Shown: piece after piece, positions 36,721 to 49,856 of the stretch
Layout: each line of letters opens with the position of its first letter
Numbering within the stretch: the first letter of the stretch is position 1
The notes under the pieces: model-generated
What the model was told of the DNA's origin: nothing
Databases searched by the model: none
The model's input: only the letters and a program-made list of their open reading frames with translations
Assembly (NCBI GenBank): GCA_027327085.1
Contig: DAHWAT010000002.1
Span: forward strand, 1 to 53,727
DNA: 53,727 nucleotides
Reading direction: 5' to 3'
Source: Candidatus Saccharimonadota bacterium
GTDB lineage: Bacteria; Patescibacteriota; Saccharimonadia; Saccharimonadales; UBA4665
Made by a program: the position numbers and the translations under genes

Positions 36721-38628
36721 CTATATTTCACCTTCTTTCTCCATTTGGAACATATATGAGTCAAGCCCACCTAGTTCATTAACATTTATAAAATGATGGT
36801 CTTTTAAAACGTAAATGGTATCCATAAGGTTTAGAAGTGGCAAACGGTGAGTGGCCATCAAAACGGTTTTATCTTGAATAAGCTGGCCGATTGAGCCAAG
36901 AATCAACTTTTCTGACTTATTGTCCAGGGCTGAGGTTGGCTCATCCATACAAATAATTGGGGCTCGCTTAAGTAAGGCTCTAGCTATGGCAATGCGTTGT
37001 TTTTGGCCACCACTAAGAGAAGAGCCGCTTTCGGTGACTTTAGTGTCCATGCCCATCGGTAGATTGCCTAGGAATTCATCAACATTAGCGGCTCTTGAAG
37101 CCCAAGTTAGCTCCTCCGGTGTTATTACCCGATTTATATCACCGTCGCGCATATTATCTATGATAGATTCAGCAAATAACTGTGGCGTTTGAGACACCCA
37201 GGCAATATTACGCCTTAGATCATCAAGACTAACGCTCTGGATATCTATTCCGTCTAATAAAATACGGCCAGCGTCGGGTTCAATGTAGAGATCTAGTAGT
37301 CTAAGTAGAGTTGTTTTACCTGATCCGCTAGGACCAATTATGCCAATCTTTTCTAGCGGGCGAACACTTAAGCTGGCGTTGTGGAGTATAACGGTATCGC
37401 CTCTTGAGTAGCTAATATTTTGAAAGTCGATTTTACCTTGGACAACCGGCAAGTGTCTGTCTTGCCTGGCATACTCAATAGCCTCATGGTCGGATAGTAC
37501 TTCATAAATACGCCTGACATTAACCAGTTTCTGACGACGAATTGTAATCTGGGCCGTTATATCTTGAATTGGCGCAGTGACATAACCCATATAGGTCATG
37601 AAGATAAGTAGCGTACCTAAGTTAAAATGGCCTTTTAAGGCTTCCGTGCCGCCAAGGTAGATAACTATAGCCGTACCGACCATAACTATGAGATTGTTAG
37701 TAAAGCCAAAGAACTTGTTCCAAACTAGGCCGTGTCTGGCTACGTCATAGACTTGCATCCATAAGTTTTTTAGACGTTGAACTTGACGTTCTTCTAGGCT
37801 AAAAGCCTGAACCGTTTCGGTATTATCGATTGATTCGGCGATCAGGGTAGCTGAATCGCTTTGTAAAAGAACCATGGCCTGTCCCCATTTAGCCATGATT
37901 GGGCTAAAGTACCTGACTGATAGGATTAAAAGCGGTACAACGGCAACAGTGACTAAAGTCAGTGGCGCGTTTAAAAACAACATGATTATAATGACACCGC
38001 AAACTAAAATAATAGAACCAATGATCTGGCTGGTGGTATCCAAAATTAAATCAGATAAACTATTAGTTACATCATTTTGGCGATAGATGTAATCGCCTTT
38101 GGGTAATCTTTTATCGTGATAGAGAGGTAGATTTAAAATATGTCGAAAGGCCTCTTCTTTAATCGAACGATTTAACCAATAGCCAATTCTTAGTAAGTAG
38201 TAGTCTTTAAAACTGTTAAAAATAAAGCCAGCTAAAAATATGAAAAGAGTCGCTAGAGCAACAAAGATGATTAAAGCCGGTTTATGAGTTAGGGGTCTTA
38301 GCGGTCCGGGAGCTGGGATATTGCCAAAAACCGAGTTAGCCAGTAAGGCAGTTGGCCAGGGCTGAAGTAGCTCAAAAATCGAGGAAATGGTATTAAGGAC
38401 TACCATAGAAATAACGGCTGGTTTGGCCTGCTTATAGTATTTCTTTAGCCAAACACTGAATTCCGTAGTTTTTGTATTACGGCCATTTTGTTCATTCCAC
38501 TTACTAACAGCATCCTCAACCACGAGTTTAGGCCAGCCAGCTTTCGTCAGGCTATAGACAATAAACTCCATAGGTACGCCTTTACTGACGCCCTCCTCTA
38601 TAGCCATCATTAATCTTTGGTCGGCCAT
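36721..38628 (-). CDS. ABC exporter (permease-ATPase) with extra N-terminal helical domain
   Basis: Walker A GPSGSGKTTL, signature LSGGQKQRIAIARA, Walker B IICMDEPTSALD; N-terminal ~60 aa ISKGVPMEFIVYSLTKAGWPKLVVEDAVSKW-type helical segment. Confidence 0.92.
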   Translation of the reverse strand: MADQRLMMAIEEGVSKGVPMEFIVYSLTKAGWPKLVVEDAVSKWNEQNGRNTKTTEFSVWLKKYYKQAKPAVISMVVLNTISSIFELLQPWPTALLANSVFGNIPAPGPLRPLTHKPALIIFVALATLFIFLAGFIFNSFKDYYLLRIGYWLNRSIKEEAFRHILNLPLYHDKRLPKGDYIYRQNDVTNSLSDLILDTTSQIIGSIILVCGVIIIMLFLNAPLTLVTVAVVPLLILSVRYFSPIMAKWGQAMVLLQSDSATLIAESIDNTETVQAFSLEERQVQRLKNLWMQVYDVARHGLVWNKFFGFTNNLIVMVGTAIVIYLGGTEALKGHFNLGTLLIFMTYMGYVTAPIQDITAQITIRRQKLVNVRRIYEVLSDHEAIEYARQDRHLPVVQGKIDFQNISYSRGDTVILHNASLSVRPLEKIGIIGPSGSGKTTLLRLLDLYIEPDAGRILLDGIDIQSVSLDDLRRNIAWVSQTPQLFAESIIDNMRDGDINRVITPEELTWASRAANVDEFLGNLPMGMDTKVTESGSSLSGGQKQRIAIARALLKRAPIICMDEPTSALDNKSEKLILGSIGQLIQDKTVLMATHRLPLLNLMDTIYVLKDHHFINVNELGGLDSYMFQMEKEGEI

Positions 38629-38688
38629 TACTTATATATAAGCATAACCTTAATTGATCTAGCTTTCCAGTTTAAAATAAGGGCTTTT

Positions 38689-40575
38689 TTAAGCTAAAAC
38701 GGCTTTAATTCTTCTGACTCCAGCACTGCTGGCTTCTTCTTTTATGATTTTAAAACGTTTGTTGCCTTCAGCCAGCTGAGCAGTATGATCGACGTGTGGA
38801 CCACCACATATCTCAAAGCTAAAGGGCTTATCGGCTTGGTCGGCTATCATTTTATAGACTTTAACTGTATCGCCATAGCGGTCACCAAACTGCCCAAGTG
38901 CGCCCATGGCTAAAGCTTGCTTAGTTGGGTACTCCTCAAATGAAACTTTGAGGTCTTGATCAATTTGTTGGTTAACAATATCTTCCACTTGTTTTATTTC
39001 TGCAGCAGTTAATTTTTGAGGGTGAGCAAAATCGAAACGTAATCTTTCTTCAGTAATATTAGCGCCTTTTTGGACCACGTGATCACCTAAAACGTTACGC
39101 AGCGCTTGGTACATGAGGTGTGTAGCCGTGTGGTACTTTTTGTGCTGCAAGCTATTACCTGTCAAACCACCCTTAAACACACCCTTACTGGCCGTCTGGG
39201 AACGGGCACGTTGTTCGTCCATCAGCTTGTTGAAATCAGTTAGCGCTTGATCGTCTACTGCGACATTATGGGTCGCAGCTTCTTCAAAGCTTAGTTCTAC
39301 TGGAAAACCGTAGGTATCATATAGCTTAAAAATAGCTGCTCCGGTTAACTTATCTTTAGACAACCTTATAAATTCATTAAGACCCTTCCTTAAAGTTTGT
39401 CTAAACACTTTTTCTTCTTTAATTAAAACTTCAACTACCTCATCTCTAGCCGCGGCTACCTCAGGAAAATCTTCATGATACAAGTCGCTAATAATCGGCA
39501 CTACTTGGCTAAGAAAGTTTTGTTCTATACCTAGGTCAAAGGCAAACCTAATTGCCCGTCTGATGAGGCGACGCATCACATAACCTTGTTCTTTATTGGA
39601 AGGCCTAACGCCATCAACAGCTAGAAAAGTTGCGGCTCTTAAATGATCGGCAATTACGCGCATGCTTTGGGTATTAGAATCATATTTTTTAGACGAAATC
39701 TGTTCAAGTTTTGCAATAATTGGCCAGAGTAAACTTATTTTAAAGGCGTCAGGATCGTTAATGGCTGCCGCGGCGATACGCTCAAGTCCTCCGCCAAAGT
39801 CTACATTGGGTTTTATAAGAGCCTCAAAGCCATTTTCGGTTCGTCTAAAAGCCATGAAGACGCTATTGGCAATCTCTATAAAGCGACCGCAGTCACAATT
39901 TGGATGACAATACTTTCCCAGCTTAGGATCGTGTTCAATATTGCTAAACTCATAAAAAACTTCACTATCTGGGCCGCAAGGATCACCTATCGGCGTACTT
40001 TCCTCGGCGCCGTTTCGACTCCACCAGTTTTTTGAACCATCATAGAAAAATATACGCTCATTTGCCTTTATGCCACGGTTGTAGCCATCAGCTTCACTGC
40101 CCATATCGGCCATCTCGGCTTTAACTTGCTTGGAGGCGAATAATTGCTGCCAAATGTTAGCTGACTCTTCGTCTTTGGCAATAGCAAATTTTTGATTACC
40201 AATGTAGCAAGTTACATAAAGCTTGCTCGGATCAAGACCAACTGTTTCGGTTAAGAATTCAAACAGCCAAGGTATCTGTTCAGACTTAAAGTAGTCGCCT
40301 AAGCTCCAGTTGCCAAGCATTTCAAAAAAAGTAGTATGCCGATTATCGCCAACTTCTTCTATGTCTTGAGCTCTAAGGCAAGTTTGACTGTCGCTAAGCC
40401 TGGTTCCCTCGGGATGTTTTTCACCAAGTAAATATGGTATCAACGGCTGCATGCCGGCACCAGTAAATAAGGTTGTAGGATCATTGTTAGGCACTAGTGG
40501 CGCTCTTTTAATAATCTTATGCCCCCTGTCAGCATAAAACTTTAAATAGGCCCGTCTAATCTCTTGTGCATTCAT
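38689..40575 (-). CDS. alaS: alanyl-tRNA synthetase lacking the C-Ala region
   Basis: MNAQEIRRAYLKFYADRGHKIIKRAPLVPNNDPTTLFTGAGMQPLIPYLLGEKHPEG; editing motifs HTATHLM and CGGPHVDHT; ends at ASSAGVRRIKAVLA. Start at internal ATG 40575. Confidence 0.96.
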   Translation of the reverse strand: MNAQEIRRAYLKFYADRGHKIIKRAPLVPNNDPTTLFTGAGMQPLIPYLLGEKHPEGTRLSDSQTCLRAQDIEEVGDNRHTTFFEMLGNWSLGDYFKSEQIPWLFEFLTETVGLDPSKLYVTCYIGNQKFAIAKDEESANIWQQLFASKQVKAEMADMGSEADGYNRGIKANERIFFYDGSKNWWSRNGAEESTPIGDPCGPDSEVFYEFSNIEHDPKLGKYCHPNCDCGRFIEIANSVFMAFRRTENGFEALIKPNVDFGGGLERIAAAAINDPDAFKISLLWPIIAKLEQISSKKYDSNTQSMRVIADHLRAATFLAVDGVRPSNKEQGYVMRRLIRRAIRFAFDLGIEQNFLSQVVPIISDLYHEDFPEVAAARDEVVEVLIKEEKVFRQTLRKGLNEFIRLSKDKLTGAAIFKLYDTYGFPVELSFEEAATHNVAVDDQALTDFNKLMDEQRARSQTASKGVFKGGLTGNSLQHKKYHTATHLMYQALRNVLGDHVVQKGANITEERLRFDFAHPQKLTAAEIKQVEDIVNQQIDQDLKVSFEEYPTKQALAMGALGQFGDRYGDTVKVYKMIADQADKPFSFEICGGPHVDHTAQLAEGNKRFKIIKEEASSAGVRRIKAVLA

Positions 40576-40607
40576 GCATAGGATTGTAGCAGATTTGATC
40601 GCATGCT

Positions 40608-41639
40608 TCATCCGATAATACCACCGCCCAGTACTAAATCTTGATCATATAATACGGCTGACTGGCCACTGGCTATACCACGCATTGGCTCATCTAAAAC
40701 TAAAGCGTGATCATTGAGCTGAGCCTTTACTAAAGGCCCACGGTAGCGCAAACGGGCCATTAGACGATTACTCCTCGTAGGCGGCGAATTGATCCAATGC
40801 AGATGAGTTAGCTTAACCTTATCTGTCCATAGGTTTTGATCATCAAGATTGGTAGTTACATAAATTAGGTTATTTTGCATATCCTTTTTGGTGATGTAGT
40901 AAGGTAAACCGCCGCCAATATTAAGACCATGTCGCTGGCCAATGGTGTAAAAAATAGCTCCATCATGTTGGCCAATCACTTGACCGGTTTGGTCAATGAT
41001 CGAGCCTGCTGGCTGTGGGCCAAGCTGACTAAGTAGAAATTCTTTGATCCCAACCTTACCTACAAAACAGATACCTTGACTATCTTTTTTATCGGCAGTA
41101 TATAAGTCTAGTTTTTTAGCTAAGGCCCGGACTTCTGGTTTGGTCATTTCGCCAATTGGCATCAGACCTTTTTGCAGGGCCTGAGATGAGACTCGGTACA
41201 GAAAATACGATTGATCCTTGTTGCTATCTAAGCCGGTATAAAGATGACCGTTTTTGATCCTAGCGTAGTGTCCGGTAGCAATCAAGTCTGCGCCGTCAGC
41301 TAGAGCCGTTTCCAAAAAGAGTTTAAACTTGACTTCTTGATTACACATAATATCAGGGTTGGGTGTACGTCCCGATTGGTATTCTTTGATCATGTAGTCA
41401 ACTACTCTAGCCCGGTAGTCTTTTTCAAAATCATACAGCTTAAAATCTATTTGAAGCTGCGTGGCTACTCTTTTGGCATCCATATAGTCTTCTTGCCAAG
41501 GACAAATAAAACCTGGCAAATCTTGCGTCCAGTTCTTCATATAAACACCTGTGACATGGTAACCTTGTTGCTTGAGTAGGGCTGCCGTAAGCGACGAATC
41601 TACACCGCCGCTCATGCCGACGTATACTTTTTTAGACAT
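40608..41639 (-). CDS. mnmA: tRNA-specific 2-thiouridylase MnmA
   Basis: VYVGMSGGVDSSLTAALL, NPDIMCNQEVKF, SQGICFVGKVGIKEFL. Confidence 0.97.
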   Translation of the reverse strand: MSKKVYVGMSGGVDSSLTAALLKQQGYHVTGVYMKNWTQDLPGFICPWQEDYMDAKRVATQLQIDFKLYDFEKDYRARVVDYMIKEYQSGRTPNPDIMCNQEVKFKLFLETALADGADLIATGHYARIKNGHLYTGLDSNKDQSYFLYRVSSQALQKGLMPIGEMTKPEVRALAKKLDLYTADKKDSQGICFVGKVGIKEFLLSQLGPQPAGSIIDQTGQVIGQHDGAIFYTIGQRHGLNIGGGLPYYITKKDMQNNLIYVTTNLDDQNLWTDKVKLTHLHWINSPPTRSNRLMARLRYRGPLVKAQLNDHALVLDEPMRGIASGQSAVLYDQDLVLGGGIIG

Positions 41640-41659
41640 TGCTAATCATTATAGCTTAT

Positions 41660-42538
41660 TTAATCCAAGCAGGCGGCTATGGCAACTTGAGCAGCTTGAC
41701 GGAATTTAGCCATATTAATAGACCTGATGGTTTCAAGTCGCTGTTGATCTAAATAATAAGTCTGCTGGTTATGTTGAAGAGCGTAAACTGCCTGATCTTT
41801 TGAATCTAAAAAGGCTAGTGGGCTTAAACGGGCTGGCCTTAGACTAAAATTGTTATCGGCCAGAAAAGTTTGAATCAAAAAACCATTAGCTCCACTTGAG
41901 CCGCTTGGTAAAGCGTTGTTAGACTTTTTCAGCTTGCAGATTGAACCCGGAGGTAAATAGATATCATCTACTAGTAGTGGCTCTAGGGTTAAAAGCGTTC
42001 TAGCTTTATGGCTTTTTTGTACGCCAATCGGCTGTTGATTAGGGTCATGTACAACATTGATTATCGGTTGACTTATAAAACGGTTCTGTAGCAGCTGATT
42101 ACAGGTATCGCTAAAGTATCCTTCCGCTTCCGGGCAGGCATCGACATAGTCTGTCCTATGAGCCTTGAACTGATGCTTCTTAGCTGTTTTTGGATCAAAC
42201 TGAAAACTGCCACTACTAAAAATTAAATCGGTTATTTGTTGCAGTTTTGGTCTTAGTGCCTTAACCCGATAATCTTCGGCTAAGGCAAAATCCAGCCAGG
42301 CATTAAAGACTACTCTAGAAAAAACTGTAGGATATAGAGTTGAGTTATGCGACTGAGTGTTACGGCCCTTAATTACATTGGCGATTTCAGAGTCCAGAAT
42401 TGAGTTAGGACTTCTAAGATCCTGGTAGCTTAATAAGCCACCTATTTGACTGGCAATAAAGTCGGTTTGGCTCTGGTTTAATTGATCTAGATGGTCGGCT
42501 ATCTGCTGACTAGCGACACGATTAAGTACTTCTGTCAT
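41660..42538 (-). CDS. hypothetical protein
   Basis: 292 aa intact ORF between mnmA and the atp operon; no family recognised. Confidence 0.55.
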   Translation of the reverse strand: MTEVLNRVASQQIADHLDQLNQSQTDFIASQIGGLLSYQDLRSPNSILDSEIANVIKGRNTQSHNSTLYPTVFSRVVFNAWLDFALAEDYRVKALRPKLQQITDLIFSSGSFQFDPKTAKKHQFKAHRTDYVDACPEAEGYFSDTCNQLLQNRFISQPIINVVHDPNQQPIGVQKSHKARTLLTLEPLLVDDIYLPPGSICKLKKSNNALPSGSSGANGFLIQTFLADNNFSLRPARLSPLAFLDSKDQAVYALQHNQQTYYLDQQRLETIRSINMAKFRQAAQVAIAACLD

Positions 42539-42585
42539 TAATACTTATAGTAATACATTTTTAGGATTTTTACTACTATATGTTT

Positions 42586-45120
<2,535 letters not shown>

Positions 45121-45124
<4 letters not shown>

Positions 45125-46740
45125 GAGGTTTCTACCTTATCTTTTTGTTGATGTTTTTCATGATGCAAAAAATGATGCTTTTTGGCCGGTTCATGAGCAG
45201 CTGGTTTAACTTCTGCTGGTTTGTCTTTAGCTTGGGGTGGTAGCGCAGCCGGTGCAGCAGGCGGTGCTTGCTCGCTAGACGCTGCCTGATTTGTAGCTCC
45301 GGCTGCTGGGACAGACTGGGTCCCACTGATTAGGCAAGCCTGCTTAAGCTCAGCGCTAACTCTGTCGAAATCTTCATCGCTGGTTATTTGCTTAGCATAC
45401 TCGTGAGCTTTGCTTTTAAGATCGCTAACGCTAATCTTTTCATTATCCTGAATGTCTAAGACTATGCTAAAGAGTAACTGTTGAGTTATCAGGTTGTAAG
45501 TTTCGGTTGGACCCTGAGTTAAAACTTCAAAGATTAACTTGCCAATCATGAGAGTGTGCTGAGCTTCAGCCGATAACTCTGCCCCAAATTGAGCATATTC
45601 TTGAGCTTCCCGGTAGCTGGCTAGTAGTTTTAGGGTCCTAGCCGCGTAATCTTTCTGGCGCTTGTTGTGGCCAACTCCACCAGCACGAGTAACACTTAAG
45701 CCGATGTTAAGAGCTGGGCGAATGCCGCTTTTAAAGGTCTTCATGTCCAGCACCCATTGACCATCGGTAATCGACATAATGTTGGTTGGTAAGAAAGCGG
45801 TAATGTCGCCATTTGGTACATGGACCATTGGTATCGAGGTTAAGGCCTTGCCGGTTTTTTCTAAACGACCGGCTCTTTCAAGCAAGGACGAATGGGCGTA
45901 AAAGGCATCGCCAGGATAAGAATCTCTACCCGGGCTAACTCCGGACATTAAGGATATCTCTCGGTATGCTTGAGCGTGGGCGGTTAAGTCATCGTAAATA
46001 ATTACGCTATCTTGGTCACATTTTTGCCATAAATACTCGGCAATGGCACAGGCTACATAAGGTGCGAGGTAGTTATTAATAAGGCTTTCGAAGGCGGTGG
46101 CGATGACGACTATGATTTTCTCCGATGCTCCAGCCTCAGCTATACGGCTTAACACCGTATCTATATCGCTACGGCGTTTAGCAATTAAACAATAGATGCC
46201 AATTTGGTCGGTATTGATCTGATTGATCATGAACTGAGTGGCTATGGTGCTTTTACCGGATTTACCTTCACCAAGTAAAGCCATACGCTGGCCTCTCACA
46301 ATAGGATAAAGAGCGTCGATTGCCACCACGCCAGACTCAACCTGATCTTCAACTAATTTTCGTTCATATAGTTTTGGTGCTTCATTAAAAACCGGCCAGA
46401 CGGCATCGGCCTGAATCGGCCCTTTACCATCAAGCGGATCACCGCTGACATTAACCACACGACCAATAAATCCTTTGCCAACCTTGCATACTAAAGTTTC
46501 GTGTTGAATTACAACTACCATACCGATAGTGATCGGCTCAACACCTAAGTGCAGTATAACGACGTGATCAGGATGAATTTGATGGACATAACCCTTAGAA
46601 CCATTCTCAAACATCACTAAAGAATTAAGGGCACAGGGCTGCAGGCCATTAGCTTTAATTAAAAACTTTTCTACGGCAACAACTTCACCGACTGGGTTAC
46701 CTTTTTTAACAAAAGCTTCAAAATGGCTCTGGTTACTCAT
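45121..46740 (-). CDS. atpA: F1-ATPase alpha subunit with ~65 aa low-complexity C-terminal tail
   Basis: LGEGKSGKSTIATQFMINQ, SLLERAGRLEKTGKALTSIPMV, GLSVTRAGG. Confidence 0.96.
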
Positions 46741-47258
46741 TAGGCAACCAACCCTTCTTGATTAGGCTTAGGTTGAGCGATTAGCTGATTAATCAGTAGC
46801 TGTTTATTGCTCAAAAGAGCGGTTTTTAAGCTTAAATCAAAATATTTATTGGTAGTCCTGACGATACAACCGGCACCAATTGATGGAGCAAGCCCAAAGT
46901 TAACCAGCAAGTAAGGATCAAACGACTGACGCAAATAGGTTATGAGGCGATCTTTAAATTTGTCGCTCGGCTCATCATTAAAACTCATATGCAAAACTGG
47001 GCTATGTTGGCTCAGCTGATCAAGCATACTAGTTAGATGTTGCCTGTCGCTGTCATGGAGTAAGTTTAGTTGATTCAAGGCCACTAAATCTTCCAGGTGT
47101 CTAGAAGTTTTTGGTAGCTTAGCTTGCTCTTCTCCAGCCTGCCTCAGCTTTATCTGAAGCATGGCGTCATTAATATCTGACAGCTCTCTTTTAACCCGCT
47201 TAAGGTCACTGGGGCTAACAATTGAGACGGGTAGCATGAAATTAGCCTCATGCGCCAT
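46740..47258 (-). CDS. atpH: F1-ATPase delta subunit
   Basis: Position; C-terminal domain DPYLLVNFGLAPSIGAGCIVRTTNKYFDLSLKTAL. Confidence 0.75.
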   Translation of the reverse strand: MAHEANFMLPVSIVSPSDLKRVKRELSDINDAMLQIKLRQAGEEQAKLPKTSRHLEDLVALNQLNLLHDSDRQHLTSMLDQLSQHSPVLHMSFNDEPSDKFKDRLITYLRQSFDPYLLVNFGLAPSIGAGCIVRTTNKYFDLSLKTALLSNKQLLINQLIAQPKPNQEGLVA

Positions 47259-47874
47259 TTCTTAAGTCCTCAAGCATAGCTGCCTTATTAGCTTCTAAAT
47301 CGGAGATAATGAAGTCAAGTTGGTCGTTAAGGTCAATTTGATTACCAATGGCTGCTAGCAAATAATGGTTAACTATATCAGTCATATTATTCTCAAAACG
47401 TTCAATGATTAAGGCTTTGGAAGCATCGATGTCTTTATCGACTTGCTCACTTAGGCGTTTTCTTTCTTCGTCAATAGCTTGGTTAGTCTTCTGCAACGAC
47501 TCAACTGCTAGTTGTTTAGCATCATTAATACTCTGTTCATATTTCTCAAATTCGGCTTGTAGCTTAGTAGTAATCTCAGACTTCATATAGTCGTTGATTT
47601 GTGAAATAGTTAGCCTTAAGTCTTGCTGCAAAAACATGGCATTTTCATTAATGATTTTCTCAAAGTTTAAGCGGCCTCGGTTGCGTAGCTCTTCCCTAAA
47701 ATCATCATTAAAAACATGTTCAACATCCTGTTTAGCGGCAGCTTCAATGGAATCGTTAAAGCCGCCGGGCTTAGTACTAGATGACGTTTTCGATAAATAA
47801 ACCACTAGCCAGATAAAGCCACTACCGATTGCTGCGATAGAGCTTAGGATTAAAATCAGCCACCAGATTGTCAT
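47248..47874 (-). CDS. atpF: ATP synthase Fo subunit b
   Basis: N-terminal TM plus long charged helix, next to atpH; 11-bp overlap with atpH. Confidence 0.82.
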   Translation of the reverse strand: MTIWWLILILSSIAAIGSGFIWLVVYLSKTSSSTKPGGFNDSIEAAAKQDVEHVFNDDFREELRNRGRLNFEKIINENAMFLQQDLRLTISQINDYMKSEITTKLQAEFEKYEQSINDAKQLAVESLQKTNQAIDEERKRLSEQVDKDIDASKALIIERFENNMTDIVNHYLLAAIGNQIDLNDQLDFIISDLEANKAAMLEDLRNGA

Positions 47875-47927
47875 ATTATTTTCCCACCTCTAGAAACATC
47901 ATTGCTTTATTTTTTATTTTACCTCTT

Positions 47928-47959
47928 AAGGTTATACTTAACAACTCTAGTATAACCTT
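47928..47959. promoter_or_regulatory. perfect 11-bp inverted repeat in the atp operon leader
   Basis: aaggttatact (47928-47938), 10-nt loop, agtataacctt (47949-47959); minus-strand TATACT could be the -10. Confidence 0.75.
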
Positions 47960-47982
47960 GAATAGAATGATAAGTAAAGCGT

Positions 47983-49128
47983 CTAACTTATAAGTTTAGC
48001 CATAACTTGGGTGACGTGTTTAAGCTCACTGGACATAGTTTTACGACCTAGGCTAAAACGAATTGAACTGCGAGCTTCTAAATCAGATTTACCAATGGCT
48101 TTTAAGACATGTGAAGGCTGGTTACTGCTGGCGCTGCAGGCACTACCGGCGGCAGCTAAAATACCATGAGCATCGAGTTGAATTAGTAACCTTTCGTTGT
48201 CGATATTTGGTAGGCTAACATGGATATTATTTGGCAGCCGCTGTTTGATCGAGCCGTTGATGGTTATCCCTGGTATCGCTCTGGTTAGATCACTTATGAA
48301 ATCCTCTCGTAGTTGGAGCGTCCGTTTGGCTTCCTCGTGTCTTAAGCTTTGGGCTTTATCAAGGGCAGTCGCAAAACCAATAATCGCCGGCACGTTTTCA
48401 GTACCAGAACGCAGATTTCTCTCTTGCCCACCGCCCATAATTAAAGGCTGAAGCTTGACTGAACTTTTTAGATAGAGCAGGCCGCTTTGTTTAGGCCCAT
48501 AAATTTTACCGCCATTTAAAGTCATTAGATCTACACCCAACCTTGCTACGTGCAAGTCTAGATAATTAGCGGCTTGGGTGCTGTCACTATGAAGATAAAG
48601 CGGTAAGCCGCTAGAACCTCTTTGACGTCTAATGCTCTCAATGATCTCAGCAACCTGCTTAAGCGGCTCTATGGTGCCGATTTCGTTATTGGCCTGCATG
48701 ACGCTGACTAAAACGGTTTGATTATCTATTTTTTGGCGTAAATCATTAAGGTCTAAACGGCCATCCTCTAAAACTTTTATTAAGCGGCAATCGTAGAGGG
48801 ACGCTGGACTTAAAACCGATTCATGCTCAATACTGCTAATTACTATATTAGCCTTGGGGTATTGGCTCATGATGCCTGCTACCGCTAAATTATTAGCCTC
48901 GCTAGCGCCGGCAGTAAAAATTATTTCAGTCGGTTTAGCACCTAGCCAGTAGGCAACTTGTTGCCTTGCATGGTTAATGGCTTGCCTGACCTTGATAGCC
49001 GGGCTATAGCTAGCCGATGGATTAAAAAACTGGTCTTGCCAAAATGGCAGCATGGCTTGTTTGACCGATTCATCCAGTGGAGTGGCCGCAGCATAGTCTA
49101 AATAAATATTGGCTTTATCCATAGACAT
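47983..49128 (-). CDS. nifS: cysteine desulfurase (NifS/IscS family)
   Basis: IYLDYAAATPLDESV, IIFTAGASEANNLAV, LNGGKIYGPKQSGLLY, AAGSACSASSNQPSHVLKAIG. Confidence 0.95.
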   Translation of the reverse strand: MSMDKANIYLDYAAATPLDESVKQAMLPFWQDQFFNPSASYSPAIKVRQAINHARQQVAYWLGAKPTEIIFTAGASEANNLAVAGIMSQYPKANIVISSIEHESVLSPASLYDCRLIKVLEDGRLDLNDLRQKIDNQTVLVSVMQANNEIGTIEPLKQVAEIIESIRRQRGSSGLPLYLHSDSTQAANYLDLHVARLGVDLMTLNGGKIYGPKQSGLLYLKSSVKLQPLIMGGGQERNLRSGTENVPAIIGFATALDKAQSLRHEEAKRTLQLREDFISDLTRAIPGITINGSIKQRLPNNIHVSLPNIDNERLLIQLDAHGILAAAGSACSASSNQPSHVLKAIGKSDLEARSSIRFSLGRKTMSSELKHVTQVMAKLIS

Positions 49129-49151
49129 TTTCAGGAGGCTTTGGCCTTGGT

Positions 49152-49514
49152 TTATTTATTCAGGGCCGCTTGATAATTAGGTAGTATTTTAGCAGCGTAT
49201 AGTTTAGCTGCCTGAAGTAGGTTAGCTGCTTCGGTAGAACTAAGTCCCTGATAAGTTCCACCGTTTTTGACTTTAAACACTCCGTTTGGTCTAATTTCGT
49301 AGCGAGTAGTTAGATTGTGCACGCCGTTTTTGTCAGACCAACTTTCGTGCCAAACCCAGCTATGCTCATCTAAGCAAAAAAATTGGCGATCATGTCCTTT
49401 CGCTATTGGCCCAAACAGTTTACCGCCTTCAATTGCTTCCTGTCTGATGAGACTATCCTCTAGAGCTTGTTGTGAAGCAGGACGTTTGGTGGTAATTTTA
49501 GGTAATATTTTCAT
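49152..49514 (-). CDS. hypothetical protein
   Basis: 120 aa ORF in series with neighbours. Confidence 0.6.
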   Translation of the reverse strand: MKILPKITTKRPASQQALEDSLIRQEAIEGGKLFGPIAKGHDRQFFCLDEHSWVWHESWSDKNGVHNLTTRYEIRPNGVFKVKNGGTYQGLSSTEAANLLQAAKLYAAKILPNYQAALNK

Positions 49515-49517
49515 AAA

Positions 49518-49853
49518 TTAACCCTGATTAACTTCACCTTCGACGATTTGATCGATTAAAGCGCGAATTTCATCAGCAGATAATGCTTCGGTTGGGTTAT
49601 TTGGTTGGGCAGCTAGACTTGGTGCCTCAGCCTGAGTAGGCTCGTTGATGAGACTAATTGATTGATTACCTAGTGACATAATAGTTTCGGAATCGGCTGC
49701 TGGTCTGGTTGGTACCAAGCCACCTAAAAAATACTCCAGTGATTCTAGAGAAAGTCTGATATTGCGGTACCGACTTTCAATCGCCCTGAATAAATCCGGC
49801 GATTCGGGTTTTCTCTCTTCGCTTGGTCCGTTGGTGCTTAATAAGTTTTGCAT
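49518..49853 (-). CDS. hypothetical protein
   Basis: 111 aa ORF in series with neighbours. Confidence 0.55.
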   Translation of the reverse strand: MQNLLSTNGPSEERKPESPDLFRAIESRYRNIRLSLESLEYFLGGLVPTRPAADSETIMSLGNQSISLINEPTQAEAPSLAAQPNNPTEALSADEIRALIDQIVEGEVNQG

Positions 49854-49856
49854 AAA

